Origin: an uncultured Erysipelotrichaceae bacterium | Lineage (GTDB): Bacteria > Bacillota_I > Bacilli_A > RFN20 > CAG-826 | Assembly (NCBI GenBank): GCA_902800255.1 | Contig: CADCDV010000001.1 | Coordinates: 1 to 48,366 of the forward strand | Length of the DNA: 48,366 bases | Direction of reading: 5' to 3' | In this document: one piece after another, positions 23,898-32,792 of the stretch | How positions within the stretch are numbered: the stretch's first letter is position 1 | How the letters are laid out: each line of letters opens with the position of its first letter | Translations under genes and position numbers: made by a program | The notes under the pieces: generated by a model | What the model was told of the DNA's origin: nothing | Databases searched by the model: none | What the model saw: the letters and a program-made list of their open reading frames with translations, nothing else

Positions 23898-26800
23898 TCA
23901 CTTATAGTCTGCCTTACGGCGGCTATAAAGTTGATCGACCACATCAAGCAAACGATAGAGGTCGTGAATCCAGTCTCTTCTCTTGGTCATGCGGATGTGG
24001 ACTTTCTTCTCAACAAAGTTGACTTTGAGGAAGGCAAGGTAAGGCACCAAGAGGTTAAAGAGATCGACGCCAATTCCACTGATGTGCGAGAAGGCTTCAG
24101 ACATGTAGATGTCTAAATACCCCTCACCTTCATCTACTCGCGAATACTCTTCTTTTTCACTCAAAAGATCGATTTTTTTCTTAAGAACCAAAAGACTTAC
24201 CTGATCTGGGAGCTTTCCATAGATGTCCCTCATGTGTTTGGCAATCGTATCAAGCTCCTCTTCGCTCTTGGCGTTTTCGAGTTCCTGATAGAGGGCAATC
24301 TTGTCGCTATTGATTGCGTAGTCCTTCGGAATATAAGCGTCTATCTTGAAAAGATTCTTGGCTTTTGGAGCAGGTTTTTGAATTCCGGTCTTCTTTTCTT
24401 CGATGGCTTCACTAAGCATCTTTAGATATAAATCTAAACCGATTGTGTCGATGAATCCTGCTTGTTCAGGACCAAGGATGTCGCCGGCGCCTCTGATCAT
24501 GAGGTCACGTTGGGCGATTTTATATCCACTTCCGAGTTCGGTGAATTCCTGGATGGCTTTGAGTCTCTTAACAGCATCTTCTTTCATGCTCTTGTGAGGC
24601 TTGTAGGTCAAATAGGCGTAGGCGATTCTATCTCCCCTGCCAACACGACCTTTGATTTGGTAGAGCTGAGACAAACCGAAATGATCCGCTTCCTCAACGA
24701 TGATCATGTTCGCATTAGGAACATCGATACCGTTTTCGACAATTGAGGTGCAAACAAGGATATCGAGTTCGCCGTCATAGTACTTCTGCATGACGTCCTC
24801 GACTTCTTCTTTTTCCATCTTGCCGTGGATGACACCGATTCTTGCGAAAGGAAGGGCACGAGAAAGCTCACTCGCCTTAGCGTAGATCGAAGAGACTTTG
24901 TTGTAGACATAGAATACCTGTCCATGTCTTCCAAGTTCTCTTTGAATGAGTTCGTGAATGACCTCTTCCTTGTATGGGGTGACATAGGTCTGAATCGGCA
25001 TGCGGTTCATTGGAGGGGTGTTGATTTGTGAAAGAGGACGGATTCCAGTGAGTGACATCTGAAGCGTCCTTGGAATTGGGGTGGCTGAAAGCGAAAGAAC
25101 GTCAACCGTGTCTTTGAGTTCTTTGATCTTCTCTTTCTGCTCAACGCCGAAACGCTGTTCTTCATCAACGATTAAGAGGCCAAGGTCTTTGAAAACAATC
25201 TCTTTCGAAAGGAGTCTATGGGTGCCAATAACGAAGTCAATTTTTCCATTTTCCACGGCAGAAATGACTTCTTTTTGGGTTGAAGGAGGCACCAAACGGG
25301 AGAGAACCGCTATCCTGATGCCAAACCTCGCAAACCTCTGAAGCGCAACTTCATAATGCTGTCTTGCGAGTAATGTTGTTGGGCAAAGAAGGGCTACTTG
25401 TTTGTGGGCGGATATGGCTTTGAAGGCAGCACGGAAGGCAATCTCAGTTTTGCCAAAACCAACATCACCACAAAGAAGGCGATCCATAATTTCGCTCTTC
25501 TCCATGTCTGATTTGATTTCATCAACCGACCTTTGTTGGTCTGGCGTCAAAGCATATGGGAACTCCATCTCAAAGCTCTTTTGGAGTTCTTCATCTGGCG
25601 GGAAGGCAAAGCCTTCTTTCTTAGCTCTCGTTCCGTATAGGTTCAAAAGGCGATCCGCTAAATCGTTGACCCTTTCCTTGATGTGGGCTTTCTTCTTCTC
25701 CCAATCTCCGCTGAAAAGATGCGATAAGCGTGGAGCAGCGCCTTCGCGGGCAGAGTATTTTCTGACGAGACGGAATTGTTCCAAAGGAACATAGAGGGTT
25801 TCGCTGTTGGCATAAGCAATCTTGAGGTAGTCTCTATGGGTCCCTTCTTGTTCCAAGGTTGTTACTTCGAGGAACTGACCGATGCCGTTATATTCATGGA
25901 CGACATAGTCGCCTGGACGAAGGTCGTCATAACTCTTAAGAATCGCAGCGTCGATGAACCTTGAAGTGAATCTGGTGGTTGCAGTTCTCTTTCCAAAGAG
26001 TTCGGAAGATGAAATGACCGCAACTTTAATGGCGGGGATCTCAAAACCTTCGTTCAAAGAAGCTTTGCTGATTCCTAATTTGCCTTTAGGCAATTCAAAG
26101 CCTTTTGTGTCTTCATATGCGACTTTCTGATCGTCTAAGAATGACTTCAAAGTCTCAATTTGTTGTGGTTGATCAAGGGCGACAATCACTTTCTCGTTCG
26201 TATTCACATAGGACTCAATCGTCGAAACCATTGAAGCGATTCCGGTTCCTGTTGAAACGATATGTCTTACGAGGAAAGAGAAGTCATCAGGATCCATCGC
26301 GAACTTGCTGCCATACCTGATTCCTTTTGGTGGGAGGACTTTGTCCTGCTCAATATATTCCTCAAGGTGGGTTGGGATTCTTAGGTCGTCATGGAGTTCT
26401 GAATAGTAGCTGCGAGCTTCGCCTAAAAGAGACTCGCAAGAAGACTCAAAAGCCTCTTTGTCCGCGACATAAGTCAAAGCAGGTTTGAAGTAAGAGAAGA
26501 TGTTCGAGTTCTCGTTAAGGGCAAACCCGAAATACTTATAGATCTGAGGGCTATATACCCTGTCCTCAATATTCTCGATGTCCCTATTAACGTTGTTCTG
26601 AAGTGTGTCGAACGAAGACTCGGAAAGATGCTTGCCGTCACTAGATAAAACAACGGCGATTCTTTCCTTGAACGAGGCTATCTGCTCATTGGACAAAAAG
26701 ACGTCCGTTGCAGGTAAAATATCCGCGTTTTGCAGAGGATTTGTGGATAATTGAGTGGAAATTGAGAAGTTTTTTATCGACTCAATCTCGTCATCGAAGA

Positions 26801-27332
26801 ACTCAATTCTGATTGGGTTTGAATAGTTGACGGAGAAGATATCAAGGATGTCGCCACGGGAGGCAAACTGGAGGGTTTGATCAATCTTGTTGACCCTGTG
26901 GTAACCCATCTCGGTCAAAGTCTTTCTAAGGTCGTCGATGTTATATTTGTCTCCAACCTTGAAATGGAAAACTCGCTGGCCAAACTCCTTCGCGTTAGGA
27001 AGGAACCTCATCACAGAAGACGGGTGAGCGATAAGAATGGAGTCTTTGGATTCCAAAGATTGTTCCATCGCGTAGAGCCTTTGGGCCATAAGCTCTTTCG
27101 AAGAGGAAAGGGCCTCTGCCCTAAGAAGTTCATCGGCAGGGAAGAAGATTAATTTGTCTTCGGGGAAGAAGTTGAGTAGGAACTCATAAATCTTTTGGGC
27201 GCTATAGAGGTTCTTGGCAACGATCGCGTAATTGTCTTTCTTTTCTTTGTATAAAGAGGCGATTAGGAGGGCTGCACCTATGGTGTCGTCCACGACAAAA
27301 CGACCCCTTCGGTCCGAGAGGGGGGTGGTCAA
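23898..27332 (-). CDS. mfd: Transcription-repair coupling factor Mfd
   Basis: DNA translocase that removes RNA polymerase stalled at lesions and recruits UvrA. 1144 residues from the TTG at 27332: a UvrB-like N-terminal module, the RNA polymerase interaction domain (around RPGDYVVHEYNGIGQF), the RecA-like translocase with CGDVGFGKTE (near 623), DEEQRFGV and the TRG motif, then the UvrA-masking C-terminal domain. The frame stays open and Mfd-like upstream (DLFERLKALD). A strong AAGGAGG lies five bases before an in-frame ACG at 27363-27365 but there is no ATG/GTG/TTG there, so the true start may be a non-standard ACG. Directly follows pth. Confidence 0.96.
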   Translation of the reverse strand: MTTPLSDRRGRFVVDDTIGAALLIASLYKEKKDNYAIVAKNLYSAQKIYEFLLNFFPEDKLIFFPADELLRAEALSSSKELMAQRLYAMEQSLESKDSILIAHPSSVMRFLPNAKEFGQRVFHFKVGDKYNIDDLRKTLTEMGYHRVNKIDQTLQFASRGDILDIFSVNYSNPIRIEFFDDEIESIKNFSISTQLSTNPLQNADILPATDVFLSNEQIASFKERIAVVLSSDGKHLSESSFDTLQNNVNRDIENIEDRVYSPQIYKYFGFALNENSNIFSYFKPALTYVADKEAFESSCESLLGEARSYYSELHDDLRIPTHLEEYIEQDKVLPPKGIRYGSKFAMDPDDFSFLVRHIVSTGTGIASMVSTIESYVNTNEKVIVALDQPQQIETLKSFLDDQKVAYEDTKGFELPKGKLGISKASLNEGFEIPAIKVAVISSSELFGKRTATTRFTSRFIDAAILKSYDDLRPGDYVVHEYNGIGQFLEVTTLEQEGTHRDYLKIAYANSETLYVPLEQFRLVRKYSAREGAAPRLSHLFSGDWEKKKAHIKERVNDLADRLLNLYGTRAKKEGFAFPPDEELQKSFEMEFPYALTPDQQRSVDEIKSDMEKSEIMDRLLCGDVGFGKTEIAFRAAFKAISAHKQVALLCPTTLLARQHYEVALQRFARFGIRIAVLSRLVPPSTQKEVISAVENGKIDFVIGTHRLLSKEIVFKDLGLLIVDEEQRFGVEQKEKIKELKDTVDVLSLSATPIPRTLQMSLTGIRPLSQINTPPMNRMPIQTYVTPYKEEVIHELIQRELGRHGQVFYVYNKVSSIYAKASELSRALPFARIGVIHGKMEKEEVEDVMQKYYDGELDILVCTSIVENGIDVPNANMIIVEEADHFGLSQLYQIKGRVGRGDRIAYAYLTYKPHKSMKEDAVKRLKAIQEFTELGSGYKIAQRDLMIRGAGDILGPEQAGFIDTIGLDLYLKMLSEAIEEKKTGIQKPAPKAKNLFKIDAYIPKDYAINSDKIALYQELENAKSEEELDTIAKHMRDIYGKLPDQVSLLVLKKKIDLLSEKEEYSRVDEGEGYLDIYMSEAFSHISGIGVDLFNLLVPYLAFLKVNFVEKKVHIRMTKRRDWIHDLYRLLDVVDQLYSRRKADYK

Positions 27333-27375
27333 ATCGAGTGCCTTTAGGCGTTCAAATAGATCCGTAAGTACCTCC

Positions 27376-27957
27376 TTATTTCTGCTCTTCTTTCTTTATC
27401 GAGTTATATAAGTTCATGGCGTATTGGAAGCCACGAAGCTCGATATCACGTAGTGCCTTTGCGGCGTTGTCGGTCGCCTCTTCGATAAGAGGCATGCTTT
27501 CGTTAGATGGTTTGCCAAGGACGAAGTCGATTGAATCGTATTGAGGTTCACCAATGCCGATTCTGATTCTCTTGATCTTGGATGTGCCAAGCTTGTCGAT
27601 GATGTTTTGGATTCCTTTGTGTCCACCGCTAGAACCATCAAGACGGAGCCTGATCTGTCCTTCGGCAATGGCCATGTCGTCATAGACGACAACAATATCC
27701 TCAAGTTCGATCTTGAAGAAGGAGACACATTCGGCGACGCTCTCGCCGGAGAGATTCATGAAGGTCTCTGGTTTGAGGACGACGATTGGCTCAGGGAAGG
27801 CTGGGTTCTTAACAATACCATAAACGCCTTTGAATCCGGAACGATCAAAATCCGCATGGACGAGTTCCATGAATTTGTCGACGGCCATATAACCCATGTT
27901 GTGACGGGTGCCTTCGTATTGTTTGCCTGGATTTCCTAAACCAACGAAGAGTTTCAT
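27376..27957 (-). CDS. pth: Peptidyl-tRNA hydrolase
   Basis: Releases tRNA from peptidyl-tRNA that dropped off ribosomes. 193 residues with GLGNPGKQYEGTRHNMGYMAVD (catalytic His, substrate Asn), VLKPETFMNLSGESV, DDMAIAEGQIRLRLDGSSGGHKG and RIRIGIGEP. Starts in a 4-base ATGA overlap with the flavodoxin gene and is followed by mfd, as in Bacillus. Confidence 0.98.
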   Translation of the reverse strand: MKLFVGLGNPGKQYEGTRHNMGYMAVDKFMELVHADFDRSGFKGVYGIVKNPAFPEPIVVLKPETFMNLSGESVAECVSFFKIELEDIVVVYDDMAIAEGQIRLRLDGSSGGHKGIQNIIDKLGTSKIKRIRIGIGEPQYDSIDFVLGKPSNESMPLIEEATDNAAKALRDIELRGFQYAMNLYNSIKKEEQK

Positions 27958-28490
27958 GACTTTTTCTCCAAGGCCAAGGTCTCGATCACTGTAACGACGC
28001 GATCGACTTTCTCTTGGTCATAGAATTCGATTGGGTTTTCGAGGATGCCCGCCAAAGCGGCCTGGTTGGCATTGAGTTCAGGGTTGTTAGCGATTTGGCC
28101 AACAGCCTTCTTCATCATGAATTTCTCAATTGGGCCAAGCTTATTGAAGTCGAAGGATCCTCTGAATTGATAGTAACGCATATGGTAGTCGTAGAGAACG
28201 TTGGTGTCGATCATCTGGGCTCTCGTGTCTTTGTCGGCGAAGCTCATTCCAACGCTGAAGACGATGACGTTTTTCTCTTTCATCAAATCCCAGTTAGAAA
28301 GGAATTCATCGATTCCTTGGATCTTTCCGGCTCTGACCCAACCACCAAAAACGATGGTGTCATATTCGGATAATTTTTTGGCTTTGAAACGCTTGAGAGG
28401 GAAGATGTCCGCATTCACTCTCTTCGCGATGTCGTTAGCGTATTTCTCAGTGTTGCCAGTTTTGCTTTGATAAAGTACAAGGGTTTTCAT
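27954..28490 (-). CDS. Flavodoxin-domain protein
   Basis: 178-residue flavodoxin-like protein. MKTLVLYQSKTGNTEKYANDIA is the FMN phosphate-binding loop, and VFGGWVRAGKI and VFSVGMSF correspond to the strand ends of the fold. The set resembles the flavodoxin-domain family that includes HemG-type protoporphyrinogen oxidases, but no haem genes are near, so I only call it a flavodoxin-like electron carrier or oxidoreductase. First gene of the pth-mfd-rqcP-tilS transcript, divergent from popT. No SD is evident before the ATG. Confidence 0.85.
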   Translation of the reverse strand: MKTLVLYQSKTGNTEKYANDIAKRVNADIFPLKRFKAKKLSEYDTIVFGGWVRAGKIQGIDEFLSNWDLMKEKNVIVFSVGMSFADKDTRAQMIDTNVLYDYHMRYYQFRGSFDFNKLGPIEKFMMKKAVGQIANNPELNANQAALAGILENPIEFYDQEKVDRVVTVIETLALEKKS

Positions 28491-28515
28491 AACTATGAAA
28501 GTTTATCACGGTTTA

Positions 28516-28545
28516 TTGGATAAAAGAAAACGAAGAAGCTATTAT
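28516..28545 (+). promoter_or_regulatory. Putative leaderless promoter of popT
   Basis: TTGGAT (28516-28521), 18-base spacer, TATTAT (28540-28545), then six bases to the ATG at 28552. There is no usable SD between. Confidence 0.45.
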
Positions 28546-28551
28546 TGAAGA

Positions 28552-29511
28552 ATGAAAATTAAGAACTGGTTTTTAGATGTCCTTAAGGGAGGCTCCCTCG
28601 GACTTGGTATGATTCCCGGCGTCAGCGCGGGAACAATGGGTTTAATCGTTGGCATTTATGATCGCCTCATCAATGGCATCTCAAACCTCAGAAAAGAATT
28701 CAAAAAGAGCCTCTTCACTTTGCTTCCTCTTGGCATCGGCGCGGTCATGTCCGCGGTCATCTGCATGCTTGGGGTCAACTATGGTTTGGACTACGCTCCG
28801 TTTGCGATCATCTCCCTTTTCGCCGGCTTAATCATCGGTTCTCTTCCTGTCATCACCAAAGAATTAAAAGGCGTCAAACCTAACGTAAAATCCATCATCA
28901 TTGTTGTAATTGGTGCGGTTTTTGCTGCAGGTATTGGAATTTTGAGCGCGGTTGCCAAGCTCAACAGTTGGGGCAATTTCGAGGCCGCTTTCATCGCTGG
29001 AGAATGGTGGACCTACATCGGTGTTTTCGTTGCCGGATTCATCGCCGCGATGGCTTGCATCATCCCTGGCATCAGCGGAGCGATGCTTCTCTTCGTTGCC
29101 GGTTTATATGACCCATGCGTCCATATCTTTGTCGGAGAGAATTCTATCCTTCACAACTCCGACAGACTCGTCAGCGGAATCTTCCTCACCCTTTCCCTTT
29201 TGGTCGGTATCGTCGCTGGCTTTATCCTCACAAGCAAGCTCATGAAGAACCTTCTTGCGAAACACCATGACGGCACTTACCTCGCTGTCTTTGGTTTCGT
29301 CCTTGGATCCCTTGTCTCGATGTATGTGAACCAGAGCATGATTAACGACTCCCTCGTTTGGAAATACACCCTCGTTCAGCCATGGGAATGGGTTCTCGGA
29401 ATCGTTCTCCTAATTGGCTTTGCGGTCCTCTTTTTCTTCCTTTCCAAAGTTGCTCTTAAGAAGCAAGCCGCTTCTTCACAAAAAGAAGAAACTGAGCCTG
29501 CTAATAAATAA
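28552..29511 (+). CDS. popT: DUF368 membrane protein, PopT-type polyprenyl-phosphate transporter
   Basis: 319-residue polytopic membrane protein of the DUF368 family. The family has been shown to recycle undecaprenyl phosphate across the cytoplasmic membrane (PopT), returning the lipid carrier for peptidoglycan and glycan synthesis. Two related motifs, GMIPGVSAGTMGLIVGIYD (about 19-37) and CIIPGISGAMLLFVAGLYD (about 171-189), mark the internal repeat of the fold. About eight to nine hydrophobic segments and a charged cytoplasmic tail follow. On the plus strand, upstream of a TetR gene that has its own promoter. A carrier-lipid function fits the nearby nucleotide-heptose genes but the link is inference. 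Confidence 0.88.
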   Translation: MKIKNWFLDVLKGGSLGLGMIPGVSAGTMGLIVGIYDRLINGISNLRKEFKKSLFTLLPLGIGAVMSAVICMLGVNYGLDYAPFAIISLFAGLIIGSLPVITKELKGVKPNVKSIIIVVIGAVFAAGIGILSAVAKLNSWGNFEAAFIAGEWWTYIGVFVAGFIAAMACIIPGISGAMLLFVAGLYDPCVHIFVGENSILHNSDRLVSGIFLTLSLLVGIVAGFILTSKLMKNLLAKHHDGTYLAVFGFVLGSLVSMYVNQSMINDSLVWKYTLVQPWEWVLGIVLLIGFAVLFFFLSKVALKKQAASSQKEETEPANK

Positions 29512-29527
29512 TTTGTAATATTTTTCA

Positions 29528-29555
29528 TTGACAGTCTTCCAGATTGAAATATCAT
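29528..29555 (+). promoter_or_regulatory. tetR promoter
   Basis: TTGACA (29528-29533), 16-base spacer, TATCAT (29550-29555), 26 bases before the tetR ATG. The best -35 match of the window. Confidence 0.75.
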
Positions 29556-29580
29556 AAAAGTCCACAAGCGGGAAATTTTT

Positions 29581-30171
29581 ATGCCAAGAACACCACAGCA
29601 AAACGCCCTTATCAGAGATAAAAGAAGGACGAAAATCCTCCTTAGAACTCTCAAGCTTTTCGCAACCAAGGGATTTGATGAGGTTACTATTGACGCAATT
29701 TCCACCGAGAGCAGCTGCTCCCACGGTTTGGTCTACCACTACTTCGAGAAGAAAGAAGATATCTTTAACGCCCTCTTTGAATTACAAAGAGAGGACTTTA
29801 ATGACACCCTCTTCCCAAGAATCGCTGCCGCAAAGGCCGGAGGCTTGGCTGGACTAAAGGTCATCTGTGACCATTACGAAAAACTCTATAACGCTGAAAA
29901 GACTCAGCTTTATTTCCTTAAAGTCAACGCTGCGCGTGATTACACTACATACACCGCTGTCAAAGCCCTTAACGGCGAAAGCCCATTCAAAACGCTTGTC
30001 GCTTTGTTAAAGGAAGCTGTTGCTTCGGGCGAGATGCTTGAATGTGATGTTGAAGCCAAGGCCCATCTATTCTTAGACCTTGTCGTCGGCATCCTCGACA
30101 GACTCATCTCCGCAAAAGAAAAGGAGCGCGAGGTTAAGCCAGGCGCCCTCTTCGAATTCATTCGTAAGTAA
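29581..30171 (+). CDS. TetR/AcrR-family transcriptional regulator
   Basis: 196 residues. The N-terminal HTH is classical: ILLRTLKLFATKGFDEVTIDAIS ... SHGLVYHYFEKKEDIFNALF (about 19-70). The C-terminal ligand domain is not recognisable. It follows popT on the same strand and ends without any gap against the convergent FGGY kinase gene. Its target is unknown: popT or the FGGY/heptose promoters are within 2 kb and are candidates. Confidence 0.9.
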   Translation: MPRTPQQNALIRDKRRTKILLRTLKLFATKGFDEVTIDAISTESSCSHGLVYHYFEKKEDIFNALFELQREDFNDTLFPRIAAAKAGGLAGLKVICDHYEKLYNAEKTQLYFLKVNAARDYTTYTAVKALNGESPFKTLVALLKEAVASGEMLECDVEAKAHLFLDLVVGILDRLISAKEKEREVKPGALFEFIRK

Positions 30172-31722
30172 TTACTTTATATCCCCAAAGTTGAAACGCT
30201 TGATCTTAGTGTAGCTTTTCGCAAGCGATGGATAGAGCTTCAAATAGACTTCTTTATAAAGGTAATTATAGATCTTCACGTTCTTCTCATTTGGTTTGAA
30301 CGTGTCTTTGACACGAACCATCTTTTCGACGGCTTCGTTAACGGTCTTGTATTCTTTGATGGCCAAGAATCCAGCGATAGCGGCACCAAGAGAGGAACTC
30401 TCTTTGGTCTGGACTCTGCTGACTGGTCTACCGAATACGTCAGCGGTGATTTGGCAGATGTCGTCGCTGACAGATCCGCCACCGGAAACCCTTAAGTCAG
30501 GTATCTTGTGTTTGAGGGCTTTTTCGAAGTGCTCCAAACCTTCACGCAAAGCGTATGCAATACCTTCGATGATTGAGCGGTAGATGTGCTCCGTTGTGGT
30601 TGAATCACTGAAGCCGATGATCGCACCTTTCGCCAATGGACGGGAAAGGCCTGGTCCCCAGTATGGCTGGAGGATAAGTCCGTCGCAACCAGCTGGAACA
30701 TCTTTTAGATGTTCGTTGTAGTAATTGATTGTTCTTGGGTCGTCTGGGTTCTCTTTGCCAGCGATCTCTTTCATGAACCAATTGATCATCCAGTATCCAC
30801 GGTAGACTTGGATGTCCATGTTATAGAAATCTTTCGCAGCGGAAGGATATCCAGGAAGGAATGGTTCTGATTCGTGATATTTGGCCGTCGTTGTCTCGAT
30901 TGAGGAGGCGGTTCCATAGCTGATTGCGCCAAGAGATTCGTCGATGACGCCCATGCCGAGAGTCTCACAAGATTTGTCTGAACCTGCAGCGTAAACAATA
31001 ACTCCCTCAGGAATGCCTGAATCTTCGGAAGCTTTCTTGGTGATCTTTCCAATGACCTCCCCTTCTCCAACAAGCTCAGGGAGAACGTCTCTTGTTAAAC
31101 CAAAGATCTGGCCGGTAAGGTGTTTCTCTGGCTTCTTGTACCATCTCTTGTTTTTGAAATCGATTGGGTAATGGCCGGCGCAGTTTGAAGCGCAGTCCTT
31201 TAACTCACCCGTCAGCAAGAAATGGATGTAGCTGGAGACTGGAACGTATTTATGAACTTTTGCCCATTTTTCTGGTTCGTTTTCTTGGATCCAATTGGCC
31301 ACGCATCTACGTCTATTGAAGTTGATTGTGTCTGTCTTTCCAACGAGCTTAAAAAGGAATTGAGACAGTTTTGGCAGGGGTTTTTCGCATTTTGCGTTCC
31401 TCTGATCAAGCCAAAGAACACTTGGTCTGATGACCTTCATGTCGTTATCCAAAAGGACTGCTGTGTCACGGAAGCAAGTAAGGGTTATGCCTTTAATATT
31501 GCCGACTGAGGAAGGGTTCTCTTTGATGAGTTCCTTCGTGCAAAGGCAAAGGTCTTGGTAGTATTCGCGAGGGTCTTTTTCTGCCCAGTTTGGTTTAACC
31601 GAAAAATATGGTTGGTCGTAATCCTTTTTCTTCATGGCAACCATGTAGCCACGTTTATCGAAAAGGGCGACTCGGACGCTTTGGGTCCCAAAGTCCATCG
31701 TCAAAATCAATGGTTCGTTCAT
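30172..31722 (-). CDS. FGGY-family carbohydrate kinase
   Basis: 516-residue FGGY sugar kinase that phosphorylates a (deoxy)sugar or polyol with ATP. MDFGTQSVRVALFDKRGYMVA is the N-terminal phosphate-binding motif, GITLTCFRDTAVLLD and SVLWLDQRNAKC the first-domain core, AAGSDKSCETLGMGV the inter-domain segment with the catalytic Asp, and VSGGGSVSDDICQITADVFGRPV the C-terminal FGGY-type adenine-binding signature. Xylulokinase is the usual label, but the specificity cannot be read. It is transcribed divergently from the heptose operon through a shared promoter with a palindrome, so sedoheptulose is an attractive candidate substrate: its 7-phosphate is the GmhA substrate. GGAG lies eight bases before the ATG. 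Confidence 0.88.
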   Translation of the reverse strand: MNEPLILTMDFGTQSVRVALFDKRGYMVAMKKKDYDQPYFSVKPNWAEKDPREYYQDLCLCTKELIKENPSSVGNIKGITLTCFRDTAVLLDNDMKVIRPSVLWLDQRNAKCEKPLPKLSQFLFKLVGKTDTINFNRRRCVANWIQENEPEKWAKVHKYVPVSSYIHFLLTGELKDCASNCAGHYPIDFKNKRWYKKPEKHLTGQIFGLTRDVLPELVGEGEVIGKITKKASEDSGIPEGVIVYAAGSDKSCETLGMGVIDESLGAISYGTASSIETTTAKYHESEPFLPGYPSAAKDFYNMDIQVYRGYWMINWFMKEIAGKENPDDPRTINYYNEHLKDVPAGCDGLILQPYWGPGLSRPLAKGAIIGFSDSTTTEHIYRSIIEGIAYALREGLEHFEKALKHKIPDLRVSGGGSVSDDICQITADVFGRPVSRVQTKESSSLGAAIAGFLAIKEYKTVNEAVEKMVRVKDTFKPNEKNVKIYNYLYKEVYLKLYPSLAKSYTKIKRFNFGDIK

Positions 31723-31743
31723 ATTAGATTCTCCGTCTCGAAG

Positions 31744-31779
31744 ATTTTAGCACGAAAGACCACTTTTAAGTGGTAAAAT
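31744..31779. promoter_or_regulatory. Divergent promoters of FGGY kinase and heptose operon with shared palindrome
   Basis: Minus-strand extended -10 TGC-TAAAAT (31744-31752) serves the FGGY gene. Plus-strand extended -10 TGG-TAAAAT (31771-31779) serves hddA. Between and partly over the latter lies the perfect palindrome ACCACTTTTAAGTGGT (31759-31774). One bound protein could control both directions. Confidence 0.65.
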
Positions 31780-31809
31780 GTTTAGGCTTTAGAAAGGATA
31801 GACGAACTT

Positions 31810-32790
31810 ATGATCATCTCTCGCGCCCCTTTCAGGGTTAGTTTCTGCGGAGGCGGAAGCGATATTCCTTCTTTCTATGAGAAATATGGTGGCTGTGTTA
31901 TCTCCACCACCATCAAGAAGTATTGCTATCTCGCTATCAACCCTGCGTTCAACAAAGAATCAATCACTCTCAAATATTCGAAAACCGAAATCGTCGATGA
32001 CGTCGAAAAGGTCGAGCACCGCATTTTCAAACAAGTTTTGAAAGACTTCGGAAACAAAGGCATCGAAATCACTTCCATGGCCGACATCCCTTCGGGAACC
32101 GGACTTGGTTCGTCCTCTTCTTTCACCGTCGCCCTTCTCAAACTCATGTATACCTGGAACGAACAAGCCGCTTCAACCTACAAGGTTGCCAAAAGAGCCT
32201 GCGAGATCGAGATTAACGAACTTGGAAACCCAATCGGCAAACAGGATCAGTTCGCTGCCGCTTTCGGCGGTCTTCGTTATTACGAATTCTGCCCAGACGG
32301 ATTCGTCAAAGTCGAACCAATCATCATGAAGAAAGAATCTTTCGCCAAACTCGAGAAGAACCTCATGATGTTCTACACAGGCGAAGTCCGTGACGCGAAC
32401 AACATCCTTGCCAAGGAAACTAAAAACCTTGCCACCGACGAAGACAAGATCGAAGCCACCAAAAAGCTTTGCGAAATGACAAAACGCCTTAAGGCGGAGT
32501 TTGAAAACAATAACGTCGATGCTCTTGGTCCAATCCTCAAAGAAGGCTGGGAACTCAAGAAGTCTTTAGCTAGCGGAATTTCTAATCCGCTTATCGACGA
32601 AGCATATGAAAAGGCCATGAAGGCTGGCGCAAGCGGAGGAAAACTCCTTGGCGCTGGTGGAGGCGGATTCCTCCTCTTCTACGTCGATTCCGATGAAAAG
32701 AAAGAGGCCGTCAGAAAGGCCTTATCGAACCTCAAAGAAATGCCGTTTGAGCTTGACCAAGCCGGTTGCTCAATCATCTTCATGGAGTAG
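31810..32790 (+). CDS. hddA: D-glycero-D-manno-heptose 7-phosphate kinase (GHMP family)
   Basis: 326-residue GHMP kinase expected to phosphorylate heptose 7-phosphate at C1 to the 1,7-bisphosphate. IISRAPFRVSFCGGGSDIPSFYEKYGG is the HddA-type N terminus, IPSGTGLGSSSSFTVAL (about 94-110) the ATP-binding GHMP loop, and GASGGKLLGAGGGGFLLFYV the C-terminal motif 3. The identity is strengthened by the next two genes, a GmhB-type phosphatase/nucleotidyltransferase fusion and GmhA. AAAGGA lies about 12 bases before the ATG. First gene of the operon from the extended -10 at 31771. Confidence 0.93.
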   Translation: MIISRAPFRVSFCGGGSDIPSFYEKYGGCVISTTIKKYCYLAINPAFNKESITLKYSKTEIVDDVEKVEHRIFKQVLKDFGNKGIEITSMADIPSGTGLGSSSSFTVALLKLMYTWNEQAASTYKVAKRACEIEINELGNPIGKQDQFAAAFGGLRYYEFCPDGFVKVEPIIMKKESFAKLEKNLMMFYTGEVRDANNILAKETKNLATDEDKIEATKKLCEMTKRLKAEFENNNVDALGPILKEGWELKKSLASGISNPLIDEAYEKAMKAGASGGKLLGAGGGGFLLFYVDSDEKKEAVRKALSNLKEMPFELDQAGCSIIFME

Positions 32791-32792
32791 CG

